From assembly GCF_900112185.1 (NCBI RefSeq), contig NZ_FOKP01000009.1:62001-126000 (forward strand): a DNA stretch of 64,000 bases, read 5' to 3'. Shown here piece after piece: positions 1-9,413 of the stretch. The translations under genes were made by a program, and so were the position numbers. The DNA is from Allobosea sp. CRIB-10. Its GTDB lineage: Bacteria; Pseudomonadota; Alphaproteobacteria; Rhizobiales; Beijerinckiaceae. A model generated the notes under the pieces. That model saw only the letters and a program-made list of their open reading frames with translations. It searched no databases and was not told where the DNA came from. Each line of letters begins with the position of its first letter. Positions within the stretch are counted from its first letter, which is position 1.

Positions 1-1
1 C

Positions 2-2134
2 GCCGCACCGCTCAACGTGATGCCGAATGCGGTGCCGCCGCCGCGCGACTTCGCCGATTTCGCCAAGCGCCGAGGCAACCAGCTCTCCGACTGGGCCCTG
101 TTCGGCCCCTTGCGGGCGCCGGACGACCGGCTCGTGCTCTCGACCCGGCTGCCGGCCGGCAATCGCCGCGTCACCGTCGACATGATCCTGGAGCCGGCGC
201 GCATCGTCGTCGGCAATGAGCGGGTCAATCTCGATCCCAAGCGCGACGAGCAGACCGTGCGCATCGCCGGCCTCGCCATCGCCGCCGAGCGCGTCTGCTC
301 CGACAGCGACGACTTCGCCACCTGCGCCGAAGAGGCCCAGCAGGGGCTGCCGCATGGCTGGCGCTTCACCATCACCGGCGCGCGCCGGCGCGACGTCGAA
401 ATCGGCTTCGAGGGCCAGCCGGTCCGGGCAGTGCCGCCGCGTGCCCGCGAAATCCTCGGTGGGCCGGGCGTGCAGAGCGAGGACGGCAAGGTCAAGCTCT
501 GGCGCTCCGCGCATATCGAGGCCGATTGCGAGCGGGCCAAGACCAAACTCGTCTGCGAGCTCGGCTGGCGCGGCGCGGTCACGCAGCGGCGCACGGGCGC
601 TGCCCGCGCGCTCTATTTCGCCGACGGCACGCCGGCGCTCGACAATAACGGCGTGCCGCTGCCGATCGTCGACGAGCTCGGCCTGACCGCGATGATCGGC
701 TATGGCGCCGGCGATGTCGGCTCGCTCTCGGCCGCGCTCGGCCGGGCCCGCACCCGCGAGAACCTGACGCTCACCATCGAGCCGCGCCTGCAGAAGCTGG
801 TGCAGGACGCCGTCTACGAGCATATGGGCGAGCGTCTCGGCCGGGGTAAGCGCCCGCGCAAGCCCGGCCCGCTGCCGGTCAACCTCACCCCCGAGCAGGA
901 GCCGCCGGATCAGGGCGACGGCCGCGCCGTCGTGCTGCTGATGGATGCCGGCGACGAGCCGGGCGCGCTGCTCGGCCTGGCGAGCTGGCCCGATTTCGTG
1001 CCCGGCATGCATAGCTGGGACATCCAGGCGCTCTCGACCGGCCGCGACAGCGATTCCCCGCTCGCCGGCCATGGCTGGCGCGCCGGCGACGTCCACACCA
1101 TGCCGGGCTCGACCTTCAAGCTGGTCACCGGTCTCGCCAGCATCCTCGGCATCCGCGAGCAGCCCCGCTTCGCCGACATGATCATGGGCCGGATGCCGCC
1201 GGGGCAGCAGGCGCAGGTCTTCGGCATCCCGGGCGGCGGCATCCTCAATGTCGACGGCGTCGCGATCGCCAATTATGGCGGCGCCGGCTTCAATGTCGGC
1301 ATCCTCTCACCGGCGCAGAGCGGCTGCCCCGATGCCGGCCGCGGGGCGCAAATCGGTTTCTGCGAGGCGCTGATCAAGTCGTCGAACCTGTGGTTCGCCG
1401 GCATGGCGCTGACCATGGACGGGCGCAAGGTCGGCGGCCGGCCGACGACGGTGCCCGGCCGCACCGGCACGATCCTGGCGCAGATGACCGAGCATCTCTA
1501 CCCGATCACCCAGCCGGGCACGCTGGCCCAGCCCGGCGTCGACCTGACCCGCGGCATCGTGCCGGGCGCGCAGCGGCTGACCGGCGAAGCGCTGGACCTC
1601 GCGGTCGAGGACAAGCGCAATGCCAGACGCATCGACCTCGCCACCAACTCCTACGGCCAGGGCGTGCGCGCGACGCCGATCGCCATGGCCTCGATCTATG
1701 GATCGGTCGGTGCCCGCAAGGTCATCCTGCCGCGCGTGCTGAAGCCGGTCTCCGACGTCGCCGAGACGCCGATGCCGAACGAGGGCAAGCCGGTCATCCC
1801 CGGCATGGATCCGCGCCAGGCCGAGCCCTTCCTCGACGATGCCCAGCGCGGGCTCCACGGCGTGGTCAACTCGCCTGGCGGCACAGCCGCCGGCGTGATG
1901 GCCTCGCTGCCGCCCGAGGTGCGCAAGCGCATCTACGGCAAGACCGGCACCGCCGACACCACTGACGGCATGAACTCAGCCTGGTTCGCCGGCTGGATGG
2001 ACAATGTCGCGGGGCGCAAGCGCGTCGCCTTCACCTGCCTGGTCTCGCATACGCGGGAAACCGGCGGACGCGCCTGCGGACGCCTGATGGCCGGCCTGCT
2101 CGGCAAGGTCGCCGCGCTCGGAGACAAGAAGTGA
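2..2134 (+). CDS. Penicillin-binding-protein transpeptidase (5' end outside window)
   Basis: Serine transpeptidase of the penicillin-binding-protein type, expected to cross-link peptidoglycan in the periplasm. Counting from the GTG at 17, the three active-site motifs occur in order: STFK with nucleophile Ser365, SSN at 455-457, and KTG at 642-644. The frame is open to the left edge and no signal peptide or membrane anchor is visible, so the real start is probably upstream of the window. The first ~250 residues do not resemble the usual PBP dimerisation module to me, and a Pro/Arg-rich stretch (~272-302) precedes the catalytic half. The stop codon overlaps the start of the downstream FtsW/RodA-type gene by 4 bp, so the two are translationally coupled as a glycosyltransferase/transpeptidase pair. 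Function as a transpeptidase is well supported by motifs; the specific role (division, elongation or other) is not known. Confidence 0.85.
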   Translation, partial: AAPLNVMPNAVPPPRDFADFAKRRGNQLSDWALFGPLRAPDDRLVLSTRLPAGNRRVTVDMILEPARIVVGNERVNLDPKRDEQTVRIAGLAIAAERVCSDSDDFATCAEEAQQGLPHGWRFTITGARRRDVEIGFEGQPVRAVPPRAREILGGPGVQSEDGKVKLWRSAHIEADCERAKTKLVCELGWRGAVTQRRTGAARALYFADGTPALDNNGVPLPIVDELGLTAMIGYGAGDVGSLSAALGRARTRENLTLTIEPRLQKLVQDAVYEHMGERLGRGKRPRKPGPLPVNLTPEQEPPDQGDGRAVVLLMDAGDEPGALLGLASWPDFVPGMHSWDIQALSTGRDSDSPLAGHGWRAGDVHTMPGSTFKLVTGLASILGIREQPRFADMIMGRMPPGQQAQVFGIPGGGILNVDGVAIANYGGAGFNVGILSPAQSGCPDAGRGAQIGFCEALIKSSNLWFAGMALTMDGRKVGGRPTTVPGRTGTILAQMTEHLYPITQPGTLAQPGVDLTRGIVPGAQRLTGEALDLAVEDKRNARRIDLATNSYGQGVRATPIAMASIYGSVGARKVILPRVLKPVSDVAETPMPNEGKPVIPGMDPRQAEPFLDDAQRGLHGVVNSPGGTAAGVMASLPPEVRKRIYGKTGTADTTDGMNSAWFAGWMDNVAGRKRVAFTCLVSHTRETGGRACGRLMAGLLGKVAALGDKK

Positions 2135-5100
2135 GCGAGACCACCGCGCTGCGCCAGCTGATGGGGCGCTGGCTGACCCTGCGGCCGTTCCGCCTGCCGC
2201 GCATCCGCATCGGCGGCGCCGGCGGGGCCGTGACCGGGCTCGTGCTGCTCGCGCTCTGCCTGACCGTTCTCGGCTTCTGGTGGCACAACACCACCCATCT
2301 GATCGAGAGCGCCCGGCCGGTGGTCAGCCTGGAACGGCTCGACCTTGCGCTTGCCCGCGGCGAGACCGCGACGATCGGCCGGCGCGAGCTCCTTCAGCCG
2401 CAGCGCTTCGACGCGGCCGAGGCGCGCCATGTCGCCCTCACCCGCCAGCCCGACGGGCGCGTCACCATCCGCAACGTCGCCAATACCCGCCGGCTCTGGC
2501 TGGATTATGCCAACGGCTCGGGCAGCTTCTCGGCGCGCTGGCGCTTCCAACCCGGCGACCGCATCGCCGCCGGCGCGCTCGCGATCGCGGTCGACGAGGC
2601 GCGGCCGGGGCGGCTGGCGCTGACCCTGACCGAGGCCGGCAAGCAAGGCGCCCGCAAGCTCACCATCGACTCGACCGGCCCGCTCTCGACGATCAGGCTC
2701 GACGGCAATGCGCTGCCGGTCTGCCAGCCGCTCAGCAGCGCCGACCGCATCCGCGGCGTCGTCACCGGCCTGATCGCCACCGATGAGCGCGGCGAGGACA
2801 AGCTCGTCTCGCTCGGCGGCCGCCTGACCTGCTCGGTGCGCGAGGAAGTCCACATCGCCGCCAATGCCCTGCCGTTCAAGGCGCTGACCATCGTCGCGCG
2901 CGGCGGCGGCTATTTCCTCGCCCCCGGCGACGCCGTCGATGCGCCGCGCCCGCCGGTCGTGTTCGCGCGCGGCAACCAGCGCATCACCGATTTCACCGAC
3001 ATCGCCTGGGAGCTCGATCCCGAAGGGCCGGCGCGGCTCAGCCACATGATCATCGGCCGCACCCGCTATGCCGTCGAGATCGGCGCGGAATCGAACGGCC
3101 GCCTGCCGCTGCGCCTGACGCCGCTGAGCAAGACCCACCGGTTCGCGCCCGACGACGCCGAGGCCCTGCGCGCCGCCGCGACGACCGACAGCGTCCGGCC
3201 GGTGGTGACGCCGCCGCGCCAGCCGATGTCGGCAGCCGAGCTCGGCAACCCGCTCGCCTCGCTCAACGGTGTCGAGCGCATCGTGCGCCTGCTGCTGACC
3301 CTCGGCATCGCCGCGTTCGGCGTGCTCTCGGCCATGCACCACGCCACTCTGTTCCGGCGCAGCGCCATCCTGGTCCGGCTGGTCGGCGCGCTCGGCTCGA
3401 CCGCCTTCATCGGGGCGACGACCATGCTGGTGCTGGCGCCGGAGCTGTCGCGGCTCGGCGGCGTCTCGATTTCCTATGAGGCGGCGCTGCACGCCACCAT
3501 CCTCGCCTATGCGATCGTCTGCATCGCGATCATGATCGGGCCGCGCTTCACCACGCCGCTTCGCCTGACCTGGCTCGGCCTCGTCATGCTCTGCTGCCTC
3601 GGCAGCCTGACCCTGACGGCGCTCGGCATCGACGCCGAGAAGACCGACTTCACCATCCATGCCGAGAAGAACAAGCTGCTGTTCTTCGACCTCATCCCGG
3701 TCGTCGCGGTGGTGATCGCCTTCCAGCCGCAGCGCTCGATCGCGGCGCTGCCGCGCTCCTTCTTCATGGGCGTCGGCTTCAAGGACCAGCTCCTGCGCGC
3801 CGTGCCGGCGATCCTGATCCTCGCCGCTTTCGTCGCCTGGGGCGTGCTCGGCACCGAGACCGGCGTCGCCGGTTTCCAGCCGGTCGAGCTCGGCAAGATC
3901 GCGCTCGTGCTGGTGCTGGCGCACATCTTCCTCGGTTTCTCGCGCATCGACTATTTCTACAACCAGCGCCACTACATCTCCTGGCTGACGGTCAGCCTCG
4001 CGACGGTGCTGGTCTTCATCCTGTTCCTGACGGCGGTGCCGTTCCTGAAGAGCGACTATTCGCCGGCGCTGATCATCATCATCACCGCCGTCGTCCTCGC
4101 CTTCGCCTTCCTGCTGCCGAGCACGCTGAAGCGCCTGGTCGAGATCATGCGCGTCTTTCTGCGCCGCGCCGACGCGCCGCAGCGCAAGGTCCGCCGGCTC
4201 GGCTGGCCGCGCGGCGGCGTGCTGGCGCTGGTGCTTGTCATCCTGCTCGGCATCAACGCGGCGCTGATCTACGTCTTCCCCGGCCTTGTCACCTACGCGA
4301 TCTCGGGCCAGTGGAACCTCCCCAAGGAGCGACTTGCCGCCATCGACGTGCTCGAGAAGGCGCGCGGCGGCCCTCTGCGCGTGCCGGCTGAGCGCTTGCT
4401 GACCTGGTACGACCTCGACCATGCCACCAAGCGCGCCGCGACGGCGGCGCAGGAGCGCAGCCCGGACGTGATCCATCGCGATCTCGGCTTCCAGCTGCTG
4501 CAATCCAAGGTCGCGCTCGCCGAGATGCCGTGCACGCTGGCGCGGCTCGATCTCGGCCTCGACAAGACGCCGGTCGAGGTCCGCCGGGCGCTCGACGAAC
4601 TGCCGCCCTCGCCGGTCTCGCTCTGCGCCATGCTGCCGGGCGCCCGCGTCACGCCGATCGCCGAGCGCAAGGGCGAAGAGCAGGACGAAACCGTCAGCCG
4701 CTTCACCGTCAGCGACCTCGTCCGGCTGCCGGTGGTGCAGAACGACTTCATCGCCACCTTCCTGATGGTGCGCTTCGGCCTGCCGGCCGGGCTGGCGCTG
4801 CTGGCGGCGCAGGTGATCACCGTCTTCGGGCTGCTGGCGCTGGCGGTCAGCCTGATGCGCGAGCGCGCCATGGGCTCGGCCCAGGAGGGGGCAAACAAGG
4901 GCATGGCGATCATCCTGGTCGGCATCGCCACGATCTTCTCGCTGCACTGGAGCATCTCCTGGGGCAACGCGCTCGGCCTCCTGCCGGTGATGGGCCAGCC
5001 GATGACCTTCATCGCCGCGGCGACCTCGCATCACATGCTGATGGCGCTGCCCTCGATCGCGATCGCGCTGATCGCTGGCCGGCTCGCGGCAATCCGCCAG

Positions 5101-5166
5101 CTCTCGCCGACCAGCGACCCGCCGCCCTGGGGCCTGTGGCGCGGCCTGACGCGCGGGGGGCTGTGA
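2131..5166 (+). CDS. FtsW/RodA/SpoVE-type peptidoglycan glycosyltransferase with extra N-terminal FHA-like module
   Basis: At 1011 residues this is more than twice the usual ~400 of FtsW or RodA. One membrane segment (~29-50) is followed by a soluble region whose start (~70-160) looks FHA-like: a TIGRR motif, an ARHVALTR stretch, then an IRN segment followed by a GD-containing loop. The multi-spanning SEDS core begins near residue 384. SEDS hallmarks are a GFQPVELGKIAL helix, a DYSPALIII motif, a long extracytoplasmic loop (~720-870) and a NDFIATF motif whose Asp872 aligns with the catalytic Asp of the DFIF motif in FtsW and RodA. The late motif LGLLPVMGQPMTF is also present. It starts with GTG inside the stop codon of the PBP gene. 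SEDS membership is seen in sequence; the FHA call is a pattern judgement that needs a profile search. It is unlikely to be the housekeeping ftsW or rodA because of size and context. Confidence 0.85.
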   Translation: MSETTALRQLMGRWLTLRPFRLPRIRIGGAGGAVTGLVLLALCLTVLGFWWHNTTHLIESARPVVSLERLDLALARGETATIGRRELLQPQRFDAAEARHVALTRQPDGRVTIRNVANTRRLWLDYANGSGSFSARWRFQPGDRIAAGALAIAVDEARPGRLALTLTEAGKQGARKLTIDSTGPLSTIRLDGNALPVCQPLSSADRIRGVVTGLIATDERGEDKLVSLGGRLTCSVREEVHIAANALPFKALTIVARGGGYFLAPGDAVDAPRPPVVFARGNQRITDFTDIAWELDPEGPARLSHMIIGRTRYAVEIGAESNGRLPLRLTPLSKTHRFAPDDAEALRAAATTDSVRPVVTPPRQPMSAAELGNPLASLNGVERIVRLLLTLGIAAFGVLSAMHHATLFRRSAILVRLVGALGSTAFIGATTMLVLAPELSRLGGVSISYEAALHATILAYAIVCIAIMIGPRFTTPLRLTWLGLVMLCCLGSLTLTALGIDAEKTDFTIHAEKNKLLFFDLIPVVAVVIAFQPQRSIAALPRSFFMGVGFKDQLLRAVPAILILAAFVAWGVLGTETGVAGFQPVELGKIALVLVLAHIFLGFSRIDYFYNQRHYISWLTVSLATVLVFILFLTAVPFLKSDYSPALIIIITAVVLAFAFLLPSTLKRLVEIMRVFLRRADAPQRKVRRLGWPRGGVLALVLVILLGINAALIYVFPGLVTYAISGQWNLPKERLAAIDVLEKARGGPLRVPAERLLTWYDLDHATKRAATAAQERSPDVIHRDLGFQLLQSKVALAEMPCTLARLDLGLDKTPVEVRRALDELPPSPVSLCAMLPGARVTPIAERKGEEQDETVSRFTVSDLVRLPVVQNDFIATFLMVRFGLPAGLALLAAQVITVFGLLALAVSLMRERAMGSAQEGANKGMAIILVGIATIFSLHWSISWGNALGLLPVMGQPMTFIAAATSHHMLMALPSIAIALIAGRLAAIRQLSPTSDPPPWGLWRGLTRGGL

Positions 5167-5219
5167 ACCAGGCGGCCAGCCGTCATTCTCGGGCGAGCAC
5201 GGCAGACAAGATAAGCGCG

Positions 5220-5480
5220 GGAACCCCTCTCCCGGATCGATTCCTCTGCGAAACCGGGAGAGGCGCAGAGCCCCCCCCTTGCGGGGAGGGGCAAGGGGGA
5301 GGGGGCGCAAAGTCGGAGCGAACTCGCGGGAATGGGGCGATCCACTTCTACAAGTCCCCGCTCGCCCGGTCGTTCGTCGCCCATCCCCAACCCTTCCCCC
5401 ACAACAGGGAAGGGAGGAGCCAAAGCGATCGGCGTTTTGCAGAGGAATCCCCGAGGGGAGAAGGGTTCCCCGCGGATGCA
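5220..5480. repeat. Composite palindromic intergenic repeat
   Basis: The 345 bp between the FtsW-like gene and the convergent gene at 5512 holds no credible gene. It contains nested inverted repeats: CCTCTCCCGG (5226-5235) with CCGGGAGAGG (5254-5263), CCCTTCCC (5391-5398) with GGGAAGGG (5407-5414), and ATTCCTCTGCGAAA (5240-5253) answered by TTTTGCAGAGGAAT (5434-5447) with one mismatch. The 5375-5420 part recurs in inverted orientation inside cobN near 20020-20065. Lying between convergent genes, the hairpins may also end transcription. Confidence 0.7.
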
Positions 5481-5511
5481 ACGTCGATCACGCCTACTGA
5501 AAAACGCAGGC

Positions 5512-7044
5512 TCAGCGCCGCCTGATCTCGACCGAGAGCGCCTTGGGCTCCTCGAACTGGATCACCGGGAAGGCCGCGATGCCGCCGCGGATCGCGTTCG
5601 GGTTGAAGACCACGCGGGTCGCCGTCGACTTCGAAACCACCACCGCCGGGCCCGTCCCGTTCTGGAACTTCGCCTTGGCCGGCGCGACGGGATCGAGCGC
5701 GAGTCCGCAAATGTCCTGGCCGTCGATCAGAACACTCGCCATATCGCCGACGTCCACCGCCGTCTCGCTATAACGCGGCCGCAGCTCGTAGATCTGGGCC
5801 TCGCAGGTGCTGCCGGCCGGTGCGGACAAGGTCACCAGCCGCGCCAGGGCGGAGCCCGTCATCGCGACGGAGCCGCCTTGGGCGCCGGCGCTCGGCTGCC
5901 CCAGCGACGGCACCGTCGGCTGTCCGAGCGAGGGCGCCGTCGCGCTTTGCTGATTGCCGGCCTGCTGACCGATGCTCGGCTGCGTCGTCCCGCTGGCCCC
6001 GGGCTGGGTCAGCGTCGGCGGGACCTGATAGGGATCCTCGGTCGCAGTCCCACGCGTCAGATACCAGCCGGCGCCCGCCGCACCCGCGACGAGCACAAGG
6101 GCCGCGGCCGCGATCACGGGCAGGCGCGAGGTCGAGGAGGTCGAGGCCGGCTTGTCGCCGAGCACCGAGCGCCGCGGCTTGGGCGCCTGCGGGCTCTTCA
6201 GGACATCGGCGATCGAGGGCTCGTCCCCGGCCGGACGCGGCTGGACGAGGGTCTGCTCCGGCTGCGCCGCGGCCATGTGCGCGGGCTGCGGCTGGGCGGG
6301 CTGCTCGGCGGTTTTGGGCTCGAACGGTTTCAGGGCCATCGAAGACGATCCCGGTGCGGCCGGCCGCTCCGGCGCGGACGCCGCGGCCTGCGGTTCGAAG
6401 GAGCCGTTGCGCAGGAAGAGATCGATCGGCGCAGCGATGTCCGCGAGGGAAGAGACCACCACGATATGATGCGGTTGGCCACCGAGGATCTTGCCGAGGA
6501 TCGCGACGGCGCGCTCGGCCTCCTCGCCCCGCGGCACCAGTGCCAGCACGGGCGTGGCGCCATGCTCGGCATCGGCGAAGAGATGGCGGCAGCGGTCGAT
6601 CTTGGTGGTGAGGTGGTATTCCTGCTGGGTGACCCGCGCCTCGCCCGCCGTATCGGCGACGGAGAGGTCGATCGCACCAGTACCCCAGATCACCAGCTTG
6701 GCTTCGGAGGCTTTGTGCGTCACAGCCTCGCCATGGGCAAGCGCGCAATGGGCCGCGAGCGTCGGCACCATCCAGCTCTTGCCCTGATCGATCGAGCCGG
6801 AAGCCGCGAGACGATAACTGCCGCCGTCGGGCAGGCCGAGGATCTGACGCAGGGGCTCGCCCGGGCGCAGCAGGTTGCTGTACTGCGTGCTCCAGGGCTC
6901 GCAGACCTCGGAGCTCTCGGTCGCCAGCACGACGCGGGAGACCGGCACGCGCGCCGACCAGGCAAGCTTCTTCAGGATGATCGGCTGGTCGGTCGTCGGC
7001 ACCACGACGAAGACGCCGGAGCGCCTGACGTTTTGATCTCCCAT
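5512..7044 (-). CDS. Unknown bitopic membrane protein, envelope cluster
   Basis: A 510-residue protein I do not recognise. Residues 1-210 form a probable cytoplasmic domain; it is followed by an Ala/Pro-rich linker (~215-290), one transmembrane helix (~306-328, Ala/Val/Leu-rich and followed by GWYLTRGT), a Gly/Gln/Pro-rich low-complexity stretch (~335-400) and a ~100-residue C-terminal domain with two Cys (in STCEAQIY and DICGLALD) that could form a periplasmic disulfide. There is no N-terminal signal peptide, so the expected topology is N-in, C-out. AGAGAGGA lies 3-10 bases before the ATG. It is the last of three minus-strand genes, 71 bp after the preceding one, and converges on the PBP/FtsW-like pair. 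A signalling or scaffold role linking cytoplasm and periplasm is possible but is inference only. Confidence 0.6.
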   Translation of the reverse strand: MGDQNVRRSGVFVVVPTTDQPIILKKLAWSARVPVSRVVLATESSEVCEPWSTQYSNLLRPGEPLRQILGLPDGGSYRLAASGSIDQGKSWMVPTLAAHCALAHGEAVTHKASEAKLVIWGTGAIDLSVADTAGEARVTQQEYHLTTKIDRCRHLFADAEHGATPVLALVPRGEEAERAVAILGKILGGQPHHIVVVSSLADIAAPIDLFLRNGSFEPQAAASAPERPAAPGSSSMALKPFEPKTAEQPAQPQPAHMAAAQPEQTLVQPRPAGDEPSIADVLKSPQAPKPRRSVLGDKPASTSSTSRLPVIAAAALVLVAGAAGAGWYLTRGTATEDPYQVPPTLTQPGASGTTQPSIGQQAGNQQSATAPSLGQPTVPSLGQPSAGAQGGSVAMTGSALARLVTLSAPAGSTCEAQIYELRPRYSETAVDVGDMASVLIDGQDICGLALDPVAPAKAKFQNGTGPAVVVSKSTATRVVFNPNAIRGGIAAFPVIQFEEPKALSVEIRRR

Positions 7045-7114
7045 CGTCCTCTCTCGCAGGCCCTGCCGTCCCCTCAGCCAGACAAAAGCGCTGCTTGGGG
7101 CAGCGCTCCTGACC

Positions 7115-7672
7115 TTACAGCAGATAAACGCCCGCGAGCGGATTGGCGAGCATCAATCGCAAGAGGTCGCGCTCGGCATCCTGCCGCGGCAGGTCGATGA
7201 CGATGTGCTTGTCGACCGGCGCCGGCAGCGGCAGGCGGACCACGCCCTCGATCGAGACGACCTCGATCATGGTCGGAGCCGGGTCGGTCTCCGACAGGCA
7301 CTGGATGACCAAGGCCGGCGGCGCATCGTCCTCCTCGATCACATCGAGCTCGAAGGAGCCGATACGGCGATGGGTGGCGCTGCTGTCATAGGCGGCGGCG
7401 GCCAGCTCGCTACGCGCCACGGCCTGGAAGGAGAGCAGGCGGCGATAAAGCCGCGCCGCCTCCGGATCGGTGCGGATTGCGCGCTCCGCGGCGAAATTGA
7501 CGGGCTCGCCGCGGACGCGGCGGGCATGCGCCCAAAGATCGGCGCGGCTGATGCTCGCGGCGGCCGTCTCTTCCGGCTCGGCGCTCGCGAGCGCCGCCAG
7601 AACCAGGCGGGCCGTGGCGCGGCCGACGCGCGGGTCGTCCTCGAGCGGACCCTGGTTGAGGAAGTCTGTCAT
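7115..7672 (-). CDS. Unknown small soluble protein, coupled to upstream gene
   Basis: A 185-residue, acidic, apparently cytoplasmic protein with no signal peptide or membrane segment and no motif I recognise. Its ATG overlaps the stop codon of the upstream 519-residue gene by 4 bp (ATGA), so the two should be made in step and may interact. The first half is Ala/Arg-rich and helical; the second half (from about residue 95) looks like mixed beta structure. It shares codon use and GC content with its neighbours, so it is native rather than recently acquired. Confidence 0.55.
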   Translation of the reverse strand: MTDFLNQGPLEDDPRVGRATARLVLAALASAEPEETAAASISRADLWAHARRVRGEPVNFAAERAIRTDPEAARLYRRLLSFQAVARSELAAAAYDSSATHRRIGSFELDVIEEDDAPPALVIQCLSETDPAPTMIEVVSIEGVVRLPLPAPVDKHIVIDLPRQDAERDLLRLMLANPLAGVYLL

Positions 7673-9228
7673 GGCCGTTTCGATCGCCCTTGATAACGCT
7701 GCGAAAAGACGTCGGTGAACCGCGCCTCGTCGCTGGCGGCCTGGGCAACCAGGTCCGTCGTTTCGCCGAAGCGCTTCTGTTGCCTGTTGATCCGGTGCAG
7801 GGCTGCTGCGACCGTTCTCAGTGCTCCCCCATGCCTTGCGAAGATCAGCGCCAGTTTCGCATCGTCGATCCGGAAGCTGGCACGATCATGGCGCCAGCGC
7901 CGCAGCAGCTTCTGTCCCTCGGCCGTGGCGGCCTCGCTCTGAGGCCCCTCGATCGCCTCGAGCGCGTTGCCGATCAGCAGCAATTCGTCGAGGCGCTTGC
8001 CGAGCGCAGCGAGGGCCGCGCCGATGCCGGCATAGTCGAAAGCCTCCGGGCTCTGGTCGACCTGGCCGCGATTGGAGCCGGCGATGCGCCGACTCGCCTC
8101 GACCAGCCGGTTCTCCCAGGGCGCGACGGCGCGCGAGCGGGCCAGCGTCAGCGGCTGCTCATGGGCGAGCGGCAGGATGGCTAGGGCCCGGCCGATCGAC
8201 TCGCGTTCCTCCTTGTTGAGGAATTTCGGCTCGGCCGGCAGGCGCATCAGCGCGGCGTAGACCCGCTCGCGCACCACACCGTCCTCATCCTCCTCTTCCG
8301 GCTCGTCGTCCTCCTGCGGCTCGTCGTCCTCGAGTTCGCCGAGGATCGCCTGATGGTCGAGCCAGGCGATCAGCGCCTCTTCCGGGTTCTCCGAGGGCTG
8401 GCGCGCCATCAGCGTATCCATCGAGGCCGGCGCCATGAAGTCACGGCGGCCGACGCTGGAGCGCTCCTCGCGCATCAGCGCGCTGAAGCGCTCGGTGAAG
8501 CGGGCGAAGCTCCAGGTCTCGCCATGCAGCAAGGCGAAGCTCCAGAGCGCGATCAGATCGTCCGGATCGAACTCGCGCTGGCGCTCGCGCCGGCCCGACG
8601 CGTTGAGGAAGGCCTCGCGCTGGCGGATCAGGTCGGCAAAGGCGAGCAAAGGGAGATGGCGCCGGCGCCAGGCCCGCATGAAGCGGGCCGGCTCCTGGAC
8701 GGCGCGCTTCATGCCGTCCTCGTCGAAGGACGACAACGCGAAGACAGCGTCGAGCGCGGTGCGCAGCGCCACGAGCCCGCCCTCCGAGCGCTCGTCGGCC
8801 TCGGCGGCGAACAGGAAGTCGGCGAGGCCGAGCGCGCGCCTGATCCGGCTCCAGGAGAAGGAGCGGGTCTTGGCCTCGCCCTTGCCCGCGCCGTAGGACA
8901 GAACGATCTCAGCCGCCGAGGCCTCGATCGTCGCGCCGGCGAGCACGGCGCGCACCGGCCCCTCCTGGCGCAGAGGCCGCAGCAAGATGCCGCTCTCGTC
9001 GAGCAGGCAGCCGATCGCTGCATCGCGGGCCGGCATGCGCGGGTTCGCCGTCAGCGCGCCGAGCGAGAACAGCACCTGCAGCATGTCCCAGAGCGGCAGG
9101 TCGGCATTCTCCGAGCCGCCACCGGTGATTGCGAGAACGAACTTCTCGGTGTCCCGCGCGGAAAACCGGCGCGAAGACGCGATCGTGCTGATCTCCGCGA
9201 CCCGTGCCGGGTCAATGCCCCAATCCAT
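7669..9228 (-). CDS. Unknown 519-residue protein, first gene of minus-strand operon
   Basis: A large soluble protein with no recognised family. It is helical and Ala/Leu/Arg-rich, with a strongly acidic segment at about residues 296-316 where nearly every residue is Asp or Glu, likely a disordered linker between two helical halves. No signal peptide or transmembrane helix is seen. Its stop overlaps the start of the 185-residue gene. The probable promoter region is 9229-9330, separated from the secreted-protein operon by a strong hairpin at 9333-9364. Context places it with cell-wall genes; its function is unknown. Confidence 0.55.
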   Translation of the reverse strand: MDWGIDPARVAEISTIASSRRFSARDTEKFVLAITGGGSENADLPLWDMLQVLFSLGALTANPRMPARDAAIGCLLDESGILLRPLRQEGPVRAVLAGATIEASAAEIVLSYGAGKGEAKTRSFSWSRIRRALGLADFLFAAEADERSEGGLVALRTALDAVFALSSFDEDGMKRAVQEPARFMRAWRRRHLPLLAFADLIRQREAFLNASGRRERQREFDPDDLIALWSFALLHGETWSFARFTERFSALMREERSSVGRRDFMAPASMDTLMARQPSENPEEALIAWLDHQAILGELEDDEPQEDDEPEEEDEDGVVRERVYAALMRLPAEPKFLNKEERESIGRALAILPLAHEQPLTLARSRAVAPWENRLVEASRRIAGSNRGQVDQSPEAFDYAGIGAALAALGKRLDELLLIGNALEAIEGPQSEAATAEGQKLLRRWRHDRASFRIDDAKLALIFARHGGALRTVAAALHRINRQQKRFGETTDLVAQAASDEARFTDVFSQRYQGRSKRP

Positions 9229-9332
9229 GTCTCAAATATCCGCATCGAACGCTGACCCGGTCGCGGCGAACGGAACCCCTCCTGCCCCGTTCGCGCCCAG
9301 CCGGCGCATATTGCTGCCACATTTAAAGTAAC

Positions 9333-9364
9333 AAGCCGCCCGGTCGATGTCGACCGGGCGGCTT
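9333..9364 (-). terminator. Strong GC-rich hairpin between two minus-strand operons
   Basis: A perfect 15-bp inverted repeat (AAGCCGCCCGGTCGA and its complement, 2-nt loop). Its U-tract is better on the plus strand (five T from 9363) than on the minus strand (TTGTTACTTT). It lies about 50 bp past the stop of the CsgG-like gene and upstream of the 519-residue gene, so it probably ends the former transcript and insulates the latter. Confidence 0.65.
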
Positions 9365-9413
9365 TTTCGCAAAGGCAGGCCGGGTTTTATGGTTACCCGG
9401 CTCCAGCTTCCGA

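Noticed and set aside
1933..5481. Long minus-strand reading frame of ~1180 codons opposite the FtsW-like gene
   Set aside because: Its translation is a low-complexity Arg/Asp/Gln/Glu-rich shadow typical of antisense frames in GC-rich DNA, and the opposite strand encodes a clear SEDS protein.
5332..7200. Plus-strand frame over the bitopic protein gene
   Set aside because: Arg/Gly/Leu-rich shadow translation without motifs; the minus strand has a ribosome site and a sensible transmembrane layout.
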